A DNA stretch of 9,127 bases, from assembly GCA_947474415.1 (NCBI GenBank), contig CANJKD010000048.1, positions 1-9,127 on the forward strand, given 5' to 3'. This stretch comes from Burkholderiales bacterium. GTDB lineage: Bacteria; Pseudomonadota; Gammaproteobacteria; Burkholderiales; Burkholderiaceae_C. Both the position numbers and the translations under genes were made by a program. The first letter of the stretch is position 1; each line of letters opens with the position of its first letter. Below the pieces are notes generated by a model. The model was not told the origin of the DNA, ran no database searches, and saw only the letters and a list, made by a program, of their open reading frames with translations. Positions 1 through 6,547 of this stretch are shown here, piece after piece.

Positions 1-710
1 CCGAACCACAATCGCGCGTGCGCGAACAGTGTCATGGCAGGCAATTCGCCTGCGGCCGAAGGCGCTTGCAAACGGGTTGCTACCGCTTGCCAATGGGTGG
101 CTGCAGACACAACTTGTTCAGCGCGCGCTTGCAGGTCGCCGAGTGCAAGCTCGACGGCCGAGGCAATGCGCGCCTGCTCCGCGTCCAGCGCCTTGCCACG
201 GGATGCGGCGTTTTCAACAGTCACCAGAAAGGCCTCGAGCTCCGGTTGCGACCGGGCTGGCGGTTCACCCAGTGCCAGCGGATGCAGCAGCAGGCGGCCG
301 GCCAGTGCGATGTTCCACTTCCTGCGCGTGGCATCGGTCGACAGCAGGCGCGCCATGTCGGTGGTGGCCCGGTCAAGGTCGGCGCGCGCGGCGGCGCGCT
401 CGCCCAGCGCCAGGCGGATCTCGGCCAGGCCGAGCCGCGCGAAATTCAACTGCGCCAGCCAATCGGTGTTGGCGAGGTCGGCCACCACGCGCGCCTCGTA
501 TTGCGCACAGGCGTCGAACTCGCCCTGCGCCTCGCGCGCCTTGGCGATCCCGCCCCAGGTCTTGGCCAGTTCCAGGCCAAGTCGCGGAACCGGCTGCGCA
601 GTTCGGACCTGGCGGCGCACGTCGGCGGCAACGCGGACGGCGCTGCGCTTCTCAACGCGGGCCGGATGGCTGCGAGCCTCGTCGATTCGAGGGTGGCCGA
701 CGCGCTGCAT
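1..710 (-). CDS. TPR-like repeat protein, C-terminal part (partial, possibly 5'-truncated)
   Basis: This minus-strand frame is open from about 850 down to the left edge and leaves the window there, so the C-terminus is missing. From about 660 downward it reads as amphipathic, alanine- and leucine-rich helix pairs: LGLELAKTWGGIAKAREAQG, then FARLGLAEIRLALGERAAAR, then EQARIASAVELALGDLQARA. This is the texture of the TPR-like C-terminal regions of bacterial signalling proteins (kinase- or winged-helix-linked), where such helices serve as a protein-binding scaffold. No N-terminal effector domain is present. The first in-frame ATG is at 710 and a GTG lies at 620; neither has a convincing Shine-Dalgarno. 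The N-terminal residues from that ATG run antisense to a hydrolase remnant and do not look repeat-like. I therefore suspect the upstream half was lost, but a short intact gene cannot be excluded. The assignment rests on helix periodicity and composition, not on a diagnostic motif. Confidence 0.6.
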   Translation of the reverse strand, partial: MQRVGHPRIDEARSHPARVEKRSAVRVAADVRRQVRTAQPVPRLGLELAKTWGGIAKAREAQGEFDACAQYEARVVADLANTDWLAQLNFARLGLAEIRLALGERAAARADLDRATTDMARLLSTDATRRKWNIALAGRLLLHPLALGEPPARSQPELEAFLVTVENAASRGKALDAEQARIASAVELALGDLQARAEQVVSAATHWQAVATRLQAPSAAGELPAMTLFAHARLWF

Positions 711-940
711 GCAAGTTGCGAGGACGACCGCGCCTCGCGCGCCACGAACCAGAAGATGGCCTGCGACACGCTCGTGCTGTGGGCGGAACGCGGTGTGCGC
801 GCCAGTCGTTCGACACGCTCGCGCTGTGGCGGGCGCCGTCCGAGGCGCAGGTCATTGGCGAGGTGCTGCCCGCTGGCCATTTCATCCCCGAAAATTTGCC
901 CGAAAAGGTCGCTCCGCATCTGCAGACCCACTTCGCCTGA
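681..940 (+). pseudogene. Frameshifted C-terminal remnant of haloacetate/fluoroacetate dehalogenase-type alpha/beta hydrolase
   Basis: Two adjacent plus-strand frames together spell the end of a dehalogenase-type alpha/beta hydrolase. The frame starting at 681 gives ADALHASCEDDRASRATNQK followed by MACDTLVLWAERGV up to about 798. The frame ending at 940 gives QSFDTLALWRAPSEAQVIGE and then VLPAGHFIPENLPEKVAPHL before TGA at 938-940. In intact family members the order is HAxCEDYRA...DxxxDRA, xCPxLVLWGxxGVV, FDxLAxWR and a terminal GHxxPEExP in which His is the catalytic-triad histidine. Here that His is in GHFIPENLP (about 878-880). A net one-base loss (or two-base gain) near 799-812 joins the two halves. 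About eleven residues usual after CED also seem to be missing in frame. The nucleophile-Asp half of the gene is absent. With no start codon, a frameshift and only the last quarter left, this is a dead fragment. I see no sign that it is translated. Confidence 0.72.
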
Positions 941-1022
941 AATTGCATTGCATGCGGGCATTCCGCGTGCTGCACCGCAGCCGGCCCGGTCTACCATCGC
1001 GTCAGTCTTCGAGGGGGCGCCC

Positions 1023-2654
1023 ATGTTCAACTGGCTCAACCAGCTCGACCGGCATTTCCCGGTCCGCTACAGCGTCTGGTTGCTGTGCGCGGTGGCGATG
1101 CTGCTGTCGGCATTCACCTGGGTGGCGTTCGGCACCGGAGGCGGCCTGGCGTTCGCGTCACTGCTGCTGACCGGCCTGGGCTTGCGCGACACGCGCCAGA
1201 CGCGCCACTCGGTGCTGCGCAACTACCCGGTCATCGGCCACCTGCGCTTCCTGCTCGAATTCATCCGGCCCGAGATGCGGCAGTACTTTATCGAAGGCGA
1301 CAACGAGGCCGCGCCGTTCTCGCGCCAGCAACGCTCGCTGGTCTACCAGCGCGCCAAGGGCGAGGCCGACAAGCGGCCGTTCGGCACCCAGATGGACGTG
1401 GACGCGGTCGGCTACGAATGGATCAACCATTCGATGCTACCCAGCCACCTGGCCACGCATGACTTCCGCGTGCTGATCGGCGCCGGCCGCACCCAGCCGT
1501 ACAGCGCCAGCCTCTTCAACATCTCGGCGATGAGCTTCGGCGCCCTGAGTGCGAACGCGATCATGGCCCTGAACATCGGCGCGAGGCAGGGCAACTTCGC
1601 GCACGACACCGGCGAGGGATCGATCAGCCGCCACCACCGTGAACACGGCGGCGACCTGATCTGGGAGATCGGCTCGGGCTACTTCGGTTGCCGCCATCCC
1701 GACGGCAGCTTCAATGAGGAACGCTTCGCCGAAAACGCCTGCCAGCCGCAGGTGAAGATGATCGAACTCAAGCTCAGCCAGGGCGCCAAGCCCGGCCACG
1801 GCGGCGTGCTGCCGGGCCCGAAGGTGACGCCGGAGATCGCCGAGGCGCGCGGCGTGGAACCCTGGGTCGACTGCGTCTCGCCGGCCAGCCACGGCGCGTT
1901 CAACACACCGATCGGGCTGATGCATTTCATCGAACGGCTGCGCACCTTGTCGGGGGGCAAACCGACCGGCTTCAAGCTGTGCATCGGCCACCCATGGGAA
2001 TGGTTCGCGATCGCCAAGGCGATGCTGGAAACCGCCATCACGCCCGACTTCATCGTCGTCGACGGCGCCGAGGGCGGCACCGGTGCGGCGCCGGTCGAGT
2101 TCACCGACCACGTGGGAGCACCGCTGCAGGAAGGGCTGCTGCTGGTGCACAACACGCTCGTCGGACTGAACCTGCGCGACCAGGTGAAGCTCGGCTGCGC
2201 TGGCAAGGTGATCACCGCATTCGACATCGCCCGCATGCTGGCGCTCGGTGCCGACTGGTGCAACTCGGCGCGCGGCTTCATGTTCGCGCTCGGCTGCATC
2301 CAGGCGCAGAGCTGCCACACCGGCACCTGCCCGACCGGCGTGACCACGCAAGACGAACAGCGCGCCCGCGCCCTGGTGGTGCCGACCAAGGCCGACCGGG
2401 TTTACCACTTCCACCGCAGCACGCTGATCGCCTTGCAGGAACTGGTGCAGGCGGCCGGGCTGAGCACCCCGGCCCAGCTCACCGCCGCGCACATCGTGCG
2501 GCGCACCAATGAGCACAGCGTGAAGCTGCTCGCCAACCTGTTGCCCTTTGTGAAGCCCGGCGAACTGCTGCGCGGCGAGGCGACGCAGCAGGTGTTCCGC
2601 ATCTACTGGCCGATGGCGCAGGCGTCGAGCTTCCAGGTGGCGATGCCGGTTTGA
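1023..2654 (+). CDS. Membrane-anchored FMN-binding glutamate-synthase-domain protein
   Basis: The product (543 aa) matches the stand-alone FMN-binding glutamate synthase family: the synthase half of GltB without the N-terminal glutaminase domain or the C-terminal GXGXG domain. ATG at 1023 is chosen because GAGGGGG (1011-1017) sits 5 nt upstream and the protein reads sensibly from MFNWLNQLDRHFPVRY. The frame stays open back to 18, but that part is antisense to a TPR-like gene and contains the hydrolase remnant. Residues about 15-36 and 38-54 are hydrophobic, likely two membrane segments placing the enzyme at the inner membrane. The TIM-barrel domain carries ISAMSFGAL (167-175), DGAEGGTGAAP (347-357) for FMN/phosphate binding, and the cysteines C425-x5-C431-x4-C436 in a CHTGTCPTG context, which ligate a 3Fe-4S cluster in GltB. 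It is presumably a redox enzyme. Its physiological substrate is not established, and glutamate synthesis should not be assumed without a glutaminase domain. It converges on the downstream GST gene across 47 bases with no clear terminator. Confidence 0.9.
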   Translation: MFNWLNQLDRHFPVRYSVWLLCAVAMLLSAFTWVAFGTGGGLAFASLLLTGLGLRDTRQTRHSVLRNYPVIGHLRFLLEFIRPEMRQYFIEGDNEAAPFSRQQRSLVYQRAKGEADKRPFGTQMDVDAVGYEWINHSMLPSHLATHDFRVLIGAGRTQPYSASLFNISAMSFGALSANAIMALNIGARQGNFAHDTGEGSISRHHREHGGDLIWEIGSGYFGCRHPDGSFNEERFAENACQPQVKMIELKLSQGAKPGHGGVLPGPKVTPEIAEARGVEPWVDCVSPASHGAFNTPIGLMHFIERLRTLSGGKPTGFKLCIGHPWEWFAIAKAMLETAITPDFIVVDGAEGGTGAAPVEFTDHVGAPLQEGLLLVHNTLVGLNLRDQVKLGCAGKVITAFDIARMLALGADWCNSARGFMFALGCIQAQSCHTGTCPTGVTTQDEQRARALVVPTKADRVYHFHRSTLIALQELVQAAGLSTPAQLTAAHIVRRTNEHSVKLLANLLPFVKPGELLRGEATQQVFRIYWPMAQASSFQVAMPV

Positions 2655-2701
2655 ATCAACTCAAGAGCCGAATTCATTCACCGCAGATCCGCTTCAGCCC
2701 C

Positions 2702-3319
2702 TCAAGCCGCCGGCGGCAGCGTGTCGATGAAGCTGGCCCGCGTGGCCAGCTTGTCGGCCAGTTTCGCAAGGTTCGGGTGCGGCCCGCGCCAGTCGACTTG
2801 CGGGAAGCGGAAGTCGAGGTAGCCCAGCGCGCAACCGACCGCGATGTCGGCCAGCGACAGGTGGATGCCTGAACACCAGGGCTTGTCGGCCAGGCCGGTG
2901 CTGATGGCGGCGACCGAAGCAGTCACCTTGTGCATCTGCCGGTCGATCCAGGCCTGGCAGCGCTGCTCGGCGCTGCGCCCGGGCCAGGTCTGCTCAAGCC
3001 GGGCGAGGATGGCGGCATCGAGAATGCCGTCGGCCAGCGCCTCCCAGGTGCGCACCTCGATGCGCTCGCGGTTGCCCTCCGGGATCAGCCGGCTGACCGG
3101 CGAACGGGTGTCGAGGTATTCGACGATGACGCGCGAATCGAAGATGGCTTCACCACCGGCCAGCACCAGGCACGGCACCTTGCCGAGCGGATTCGACTTG
3201 ACGATCTTGTCGTTCCCCCACACATCTTCCAGCTCGTGCTGGTAGTCGAGCTTCTTCTCCGCCATCACGACGCGAACCTTGCGCACGTAAGGGCTGGTGA
3301 GTGAACCGATGAGTTTCAT
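2702..3319 (-). CDS. Glutathione S-transferase, YibF-like
   Basis: This is a 205-aa cytosolic GST of normal family length, resembling E. coli YibF. The N-terminal thioredoxin fold begins MKLIGSLTSPYVRK, where Ser6/Ser9 sit where class-specific catalytic Ser or Cys residues occur. The glutathione-binding elements are NPLGKVP with the conserved cis-proline P49, and the gamma-glutamyl-binding D61-S62 in the FDSRVIVEYL segment. The all-helical C-terminal domain (about 85-205) contains the SLADIA N-capping box and folding motif near its second half. It should conjugate or reduce substrates with glutathione in the cytoplasm; the substrate is unknown. The ATG at 3319 matches the family N-terminus exactly, although no strong Shine-Dalgarno precedes it. 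The gene lies 69 bases downstream of the CodA-like gene on the same strand. That is close enough for read-through, but the gap could also carry its own promoter. Confidence 0.93.
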   Translation of the reverse strand: MKLIGSLTSPYVRKVRVVMAEKKLDYQHELEDVWGNDKIVKSNPLGKVPCLVLAGGEAIFDSRVIVEYLDTRSPVSRLIPEGNRERIEVRTWEALADGILDAAILARLEQTWPGRSAEQRCQAWIDRQMHKVTASVAAISTGLADKPWCSGIHLSLADIAVGCALGYLDFRFPQVDWRGPHPNLAKLADKLATRASFIDTLPPAA

Positions 3320-3388
3320 GAAATCAGACTGTCAGGAGGCGCCGCGCGCTGTAGGCACAAGTTTAGCGGCGGGCCGTTGCGCCAAGGG

Positions 3389-4663
3389 TCAGCGGCGTAG
3401 CGCCCAGTCCACAGTGGCCGGCCGGCCGGGAAGGTTCAGGCGCGCCGAGGCCGCCGGTGTGCTGGCGATGATTTGCCCGCTCCGTACCACCTTGAGGCGG
3501 GTCGCACGCAAACGGATCGCTTCGATCGGGTCATGCGCCTGCAGAAGCACGAAATCGGCCCGGTTGCCGACCGCAATGCCATAGCCTTCCAGCCCGAGAA
3601 CCTTCGCGCTGTTCACGGTCACCGCGTCGAAGCAGGCGCGCATCTGCGCTTGCGATGTCATCTGCGCCACATGCAAGCCCATGTGCGCGACCTCCAGCAT
3701 GTCGGCGCTGCCGAGCGAGTACCACGGGTCCATCACGCAGTCCTGGCCGAAGGCCACGTTGACGCCGGCGGCCATCAGCTCGGGCACGCGCGTCATGCCG
3801 CGGCGCTTCGGGTAAGTGTCATGCCGGCCCTGCAGCGTGATGTTGATGAGCGGGTTCGCGACCGCATGCACCTGCGCCTCGGCGATCAGCGGCAGCAGCT
3901 TGCTCACGTAGTAGTTGTCCATCGAATGCATCGACGTGAGGTGCGAGCCGGTGGCGCGGCCGTGCAGCCCGAGGCGCTGGGTGTGGAAGGCCAGCGTCTC
4001 GATGTGGCGCGACAGCGGGTCGTCGCTCTCGTCGCAATGCATGTCGACGCGCAGGCCGCGCTCGGCCGCCAGCTCGCACAGGAGGCGCACGCTCTCGGCG
4101 CCATCGGCCATCGTGCGCTCGAAATGCGGAATGCCGCCGACCACATCGACACCGAGGTCGAGCGCCCGCGTCAGGTTGGCCAGCGCCTTCGGCGAGCGCA
4201 GCACGCCGTCTTGCGGGAACGCGACGAGCTGCAGATCGAGCCAGGGTGCCACCAGTTGCTTCACGTGCAGCAGCGCTTCGACGGCGAGCAGGCGGTCATC
4301 GCACACGTCGACGTGCGAGCGGACCGCGAGCAGGCCCTTCGCCACCGCCCAGTCGCAATACTGCAAGGCCCGCTCGATCAATGCCTCCTGCGTCAGCTGC
4401 GGCTTCAACTCTCCCCACAGCGCGATGCCTTCGAGCAGCGTGCCGCTCGCGTTCACGCGTGGCCGGCCGTAGCTCAGGGTCGCGTCCATGTGGAAGTGGG
4501 CATCGACGAAGGGCGGCGTCAGCAACTGGCCGTCGGCGTCGATCACTTCCGCGCCCACGGGCACCGGCAGGTTGGTGCCGACGGCTGTGATGCGGCCCGA
4601 TTCGGTGAGCACGTCGATGCCGGTGCGGCCATCGGGAAGGGATGCGTTGCGAACGATGAGCAT
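3389..4663 (-). CDS. CodA-like cytosine-deaminase-family amidohydrolase
   Basis: The 424-aa product aligns with E. coli CodA (427 aa) from end to end by eye. CodA hydrolyses cytosine to uracil and ammonia using a mononuclear iron centre in an amidohydrolase TIM barrel. The metal and catalytic residues are present: H56 and H58 (VDAHFHMD), H209 and E212 (HCDES), H241 (SHLTSMHS) and D308 (FGQD). Q151 in VAFPQDG corresponds to the cytosine-binding Gln156 of CodA. The segments SGTLLEGI, LQGRHDTYPKRRGMTRV and MGLHVAQM are also shared. One change stands out: CodA has GHDDVFDPW, whereas this protein has GQDCVMDPW, so the residue aligned with Asp314, known to affect base preference, is Cys309. The substrate may therefore be a related amino-heterocycle rather than cytosine. 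The start at 4663 is supported by GAGGT about 6 nt upstream. No codB-type permease is adjacent. The GST follows downstream on the same strand. Confidence 0.9.
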   Translation of the reverse strand: MLIVRNASLPDGRTGIDVLTESGRITAVGTNLPVPVGAEVIDADGQLLTPPFVDAHFHMDATLSYGRPRVNASGTLLEGIALWGELKPQLTQEALIERALQYCDWAVAKGLLAVRSHVDVCDDRLLAVEALLHVKQLVAPWLDLQLVAFPQDGVLRSPKALANLTRALDLGVDVVGGIPHFERTMADGAESVRLLCELAAERGLRVDMHCDESDDPLSRHIETLAFHTQRLGLHGRATGSHLTSMHSMDNYYVSKLLPLIAEAQVHAVANPLINITLQGRHDTYPKRRGMTRVPELMAAGVNVAFGQDCVMDPWYSLGSADMLEVAHMGLHVAQMTSQAQMRACFDAVTVNSAKVLGLEGYGIAVGNRADFVLLQAHDPIEAIRLRATRLKVVRSGQIIASTPAASARLNLPGRPATVDWALRR

Positions 4664-4737
4664 GAATACCTCAGCGATGGAACAGGGGAGTGCGCCTCAT
4701 TCTGGCGGTTCGCGCAACGCAGCGCTGATCGAGACCG

Positions 4738-4771
4738 GCGCAGGTGGCGGCGCACCTGCGCTAAGGTGCGC
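4738..4771 (+). promoter_or_regulatory. Leader with two mutually exclusive hairpins, one covering the ribosome-binding site
   Basis: A perfect 9-bp inverted repeat, GCGCAGGTG (4738-4746) and CACCTGCGC (4753-4761), is separated by 6 bases. The 3' part of this structure can instead pair forward: GCGCACC (4750-4756) is complementary to GGTGCGC (4765-4771) with an 8-base loop. The second stem would bury AAGGTG (4763-4768), the Shine-Dalgarno of the DUF3667 gene that starts at 4775. The two stems share 4753-4756 and cannot coexist. This could be a translational attenuator, a dimeric-repressor operator, or GC-rich chance; the base pairing is seen directly and the role is inferred. Confidence 0.35.
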
Positions 4772-4774
4772 GCC

Positions 4775-5665
4775 ATGCACCCGGACGAACGCAACCGGCC
4801 GCCGCCCACACCCTGCCTGAACTGCGGGCATGCATTCGCCGCGCCGCACCCGAACTTCTGCCCGGCATGCGGCCAGGAGACCGATGTGCGGCCGCCCACA
4901 TTGGGCGCCTTCCTGCAGCAGTTCGGCGGCGCCTACTTCTCGACCGAAGGTGCGATGTGGCGCACCCTGAAGTTGTTGCTGTTCAAGCCCGGCGAGCTGA
5001 CGCGCCAGTACCTGTCGGGCCGACGCAAGCACTACGTGCTGCCGCTGCGGCTCTACCTGACCATCAGCGTCATCACGTTGCTGGCGGTGCGGCTGTTCGC
5101 AGGCGCCGGGGCTGACGGCAAGTTCGCAAACGCCGACGGCTTCGACCCCAAGCGCGCGAGCCACTTCAGCGTCGACATCGGCATCGGCCGCTTCGGCATG
5201 AACGGCGGGCAGTTCTACTGCGAGAACCTGCCCGGCGCGTTGTGCGCCCGGCTGCGCAGCCGCATCGACCTGGATGCCGTGGGCTTCCAGCGTGAAGCCG
5301 AGAAGATCGGCGAACGGTTCGTCTCGAACCTCGGCGCGTCGATGTTCCTGATCCTGCCGAGCCTGGCGCTGTGGCTGACCGGCGTCTACCGCAACCGGCG
5401 CATGCGCTACACGGAGCATCTGGTGTTCGCGCTTCACCTGCACTCGTTCTGGTTCATCGCACTCGCCCTTGCGCTACCGGGCATCGGCTGGCTTTCTGAC
5501 ATCGGCGCCCTGGCCATGCCGGTCTATGCCTGGCTGGCGTTTCGACGGGTCTACGGCGGGCGTTGGTGGCCACGCCTGTTGCGCCTGGCCCTGATCGGCG
5601 TGCTGTACGCCATCACCCTCGCCCTCGCGATGGCGGGCATCGGGCTGTGGAGCCTGTTGGTCTGA
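4775..5665 (+). CDS. DUF3667-type membrane protein with N-terminal zinc ribbon
   Basis: This 296-aa protein fits the DUF3667 family, whose function is unknown. Residues 14-32 form a rubredoxin-like zinc ribbon with two CxxC knuckles, C14-LN-C17 and C29-PA-C32, each followed by Gly. The family-typical FLQQFGGAYFSTEGAMWRT and LLFKPGELTRQYLSGRRKHY stretches follow (about 46-87), then a hydrophobic segment at about 90-109. A hydrophilic loop spans about 110-183, then hydrophobic segments at about 184-204, 216-236, 240-257 and 268-295. It is therefore probably an inner-membrane protein of about five spans with a soluble metal-binding head. The ATG at 4775 is preceded by AAGGTG and matches the expected start just before the ribbon; the same frame is open far upstream, but there it is antisense to the CodA-like gene. 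It is transcribed divergently from that gene across 111 bases and converges with the restriction endonuclease gene. No partner gene reveals its role. Confidence 0.82.
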   Translation: MHPDERNRPPPTPCLNCGHAFAAPHPNFCPACGQETDVRPPTLGAFLQQFGGAYFSTEGAMWRTLKLLLFKPGELTRQYLSGRRKHYVLPLRLYLTISVITLLAVRLFAGAGADGKFANADGFDPKRASHFSVDIGIGRFGMNGGQFYCENLPGALCARLRSRIDLDAVGFQREAEKIGERFVSNLGASMFLILPSLALWLTGVYRNRRMRYTEHLVFALHLHSFWFIALALALPGIGWLSDIGALAMPVYAWLAFRRVYGGRWWPRLLRLALIGVLYAITLALAMAGIGLWSLLV

Positions 5666-5671
5666 ACAGGG

Positions 5672-5710
5672 TGACGCCGAAGCGCACATCGACTGTGCAA
5701 GACGGCGTCA
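5672..5710. terminator. Nested inverted repeat between convergent genes
   Basis: The outer arms TGACGCCG (5672-5679) and CGGCGTCA (5703-5710) are perfectly complementary. Inside them, GCACA (5684-5688) pairs with TGTGC (5694-5698) around a TCGAC loop, leaving a symmetric 4x4 internal loop. The right arm includes the stop codon of the endonuclease gene, and the left arm starts 7 bases after the DUF3667 stop. The position suits a bidirectional terminator or mRNA 3'-end stabiliser. No T-run follows on either strand, so intrinsic termination is not assured. Confidence 0.5.
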
Positions 5711-6547
5711 GTCGGTCGCGCGTTGGCCGTAGGAGCGCAGTTCAGCCACGCTGATCTGCGCGGCGCCCACCAGTTCGTAGTGCCGCTCGGAGACAACTTT
5801 CACGTCGCCTTGCTCAAGTGTCAATTCAAACATGGCGATACGCCCACCCGCCATGAACTGTGCAGACACAGGCCGGCAAAGCAGGCTGGGAAACTTTTCA
5901 GCGCAGCACGCGATGTCTTGCTGGGTCTGAACCACACCGTGCTGGTCGCTGCCACCCTTGGCCTGGACCGGAACCACAAACTGCCGCCCGTGGCGATCCA
6001 CGCCCACGTATATCTCGTCGATCTCGATCTGGCCGACGGCCGCGACCGTCGTGCGCAAGTGGTTCTGCAAAGAGTAGCTGGTGATGCCAAGAAAGACGTC
6101 AACCAAGCGGTTGTACCGAACCTTTGCGAGCAAGGCCTGTTCGTCGCCCAGCGCATAGGCCGAAATAATTTCAGGCGTCGAATCGGGAATCTTGATCGAG
6201 ACCAGATCATCGCGCGGCATGATCCGGTTCAGCGTGACTTGCCGGAACCGATAGCGCCCACGCCCTGCCCCTTCAATGATCCACTCGCGGCCTGCTGCTG
6301 CCGCTTCGCGGATGGTCTGAGGCAACTCGGTGCGGTAGCGTACCGAGTACACGATGTCGCCGATGTTCTTCGGCAGTGTCACGCCCATCGACTGGGCCGC
6401 GTTCACGATGTCATCCCGGCTGAACTCGAATGCCATCAGCCCAGGCTCGTGGTGCTGGCCAAAAATCAACTCGATGATTGCTTGGTAGCGATTGGGTACA
6501 ACGCCCTTGCTCGCCGCAGTCTTGTCGGCCTTCGGGCTATGCGGCAT
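5708..6547 (-). CDS. Putative type II restriction endonuclease, PD-(D/E)XK-like with QxK half-motif
   Basis: I recognise no specific named endonuclease in this 279-aa product, but position and motif point to the nuclease of the adjacent methyltransferase. A beta-strand-like stretch GQIEIDEIYVG supplies acidic residues E175, D177 and E178. About fifteen residues later comes VVPVQAKGG with Q195-A196-K197. This matches the D-Xn-(D/E/Q)-X-K core of the PD-(D/E)XK fold, in the Q-x-K form known from Mrr-like nucleases. The N-terminal third (RYQAIIELIF, SRDDIVNAAQ, GREWIIEGAGRGRYRF) looks like a helical and winged DNA-binding region, which is inference. ATG at 6547 is preferred: it overlaps the methyltransferase stop by 11 nt (ATGCCGCATAG), suggesting translational coupling. 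The upstream alternative at 6586 would be a TTG. The stop at 5708-5710 lies within an inverted repeat. It would cleave DNA not modified by its partner enzyme. The recognition sequence cannot be read from the protein. Confidence 0.75.
   Translation of the reverse strand: MPHSPKADKTAASKGVVPNRYQAIIELIFGQHHEPGLMAFEFSRDDIVNAAQSMGVTLPKNIGDIVYSVRYRTELPQTIREAAAAGREWIIEGAGRGRYRFRQVTLNRIMPRDDLVSIKIPDSTPEIISAYALGDEQALLAKVRYNRLVDVFLGITSYSLQNHLRTTVAAVGQIEIDEIYVGVDRHGRQFVVPVQAKGGSDQHGVVQTQQDIACCAEKFPSLLCRPVSAQFMAGGRIAMFELTLEQGDVKVVSERHYELVGAAQISVAELRSYGQRATD

Noticed and set aside
18..1022. A plus-strand open frame that would extend the glutamate-synthase-like protein by 335 residues.
   Set aside because: It is antisense to the TPR-like gene, includes the out-of-frame hydrolase remnant, has arginine-rich GC-shadow composition, and there is a strong Shine-Dalgarno and family-like N-terminus at 1023.
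1437..2516. A 359-aa minus-strand open frame opposite the glutamate-synthase-like gene.
   Set aside because: Its composition (Ala, Arg, His, Val) is that of a complementary-strand shadow, and the opposite strand has clear motifs throughout.
3473..4774. A plus-strand frame continuous with and upstream of the DUF3667 start.
   Set aside because: It is opposite the CodA-like gene, low in complexity, and rich in His, Arg and Gln. The DUF3667 zinc ribbon begins right after the ATG at 4775.
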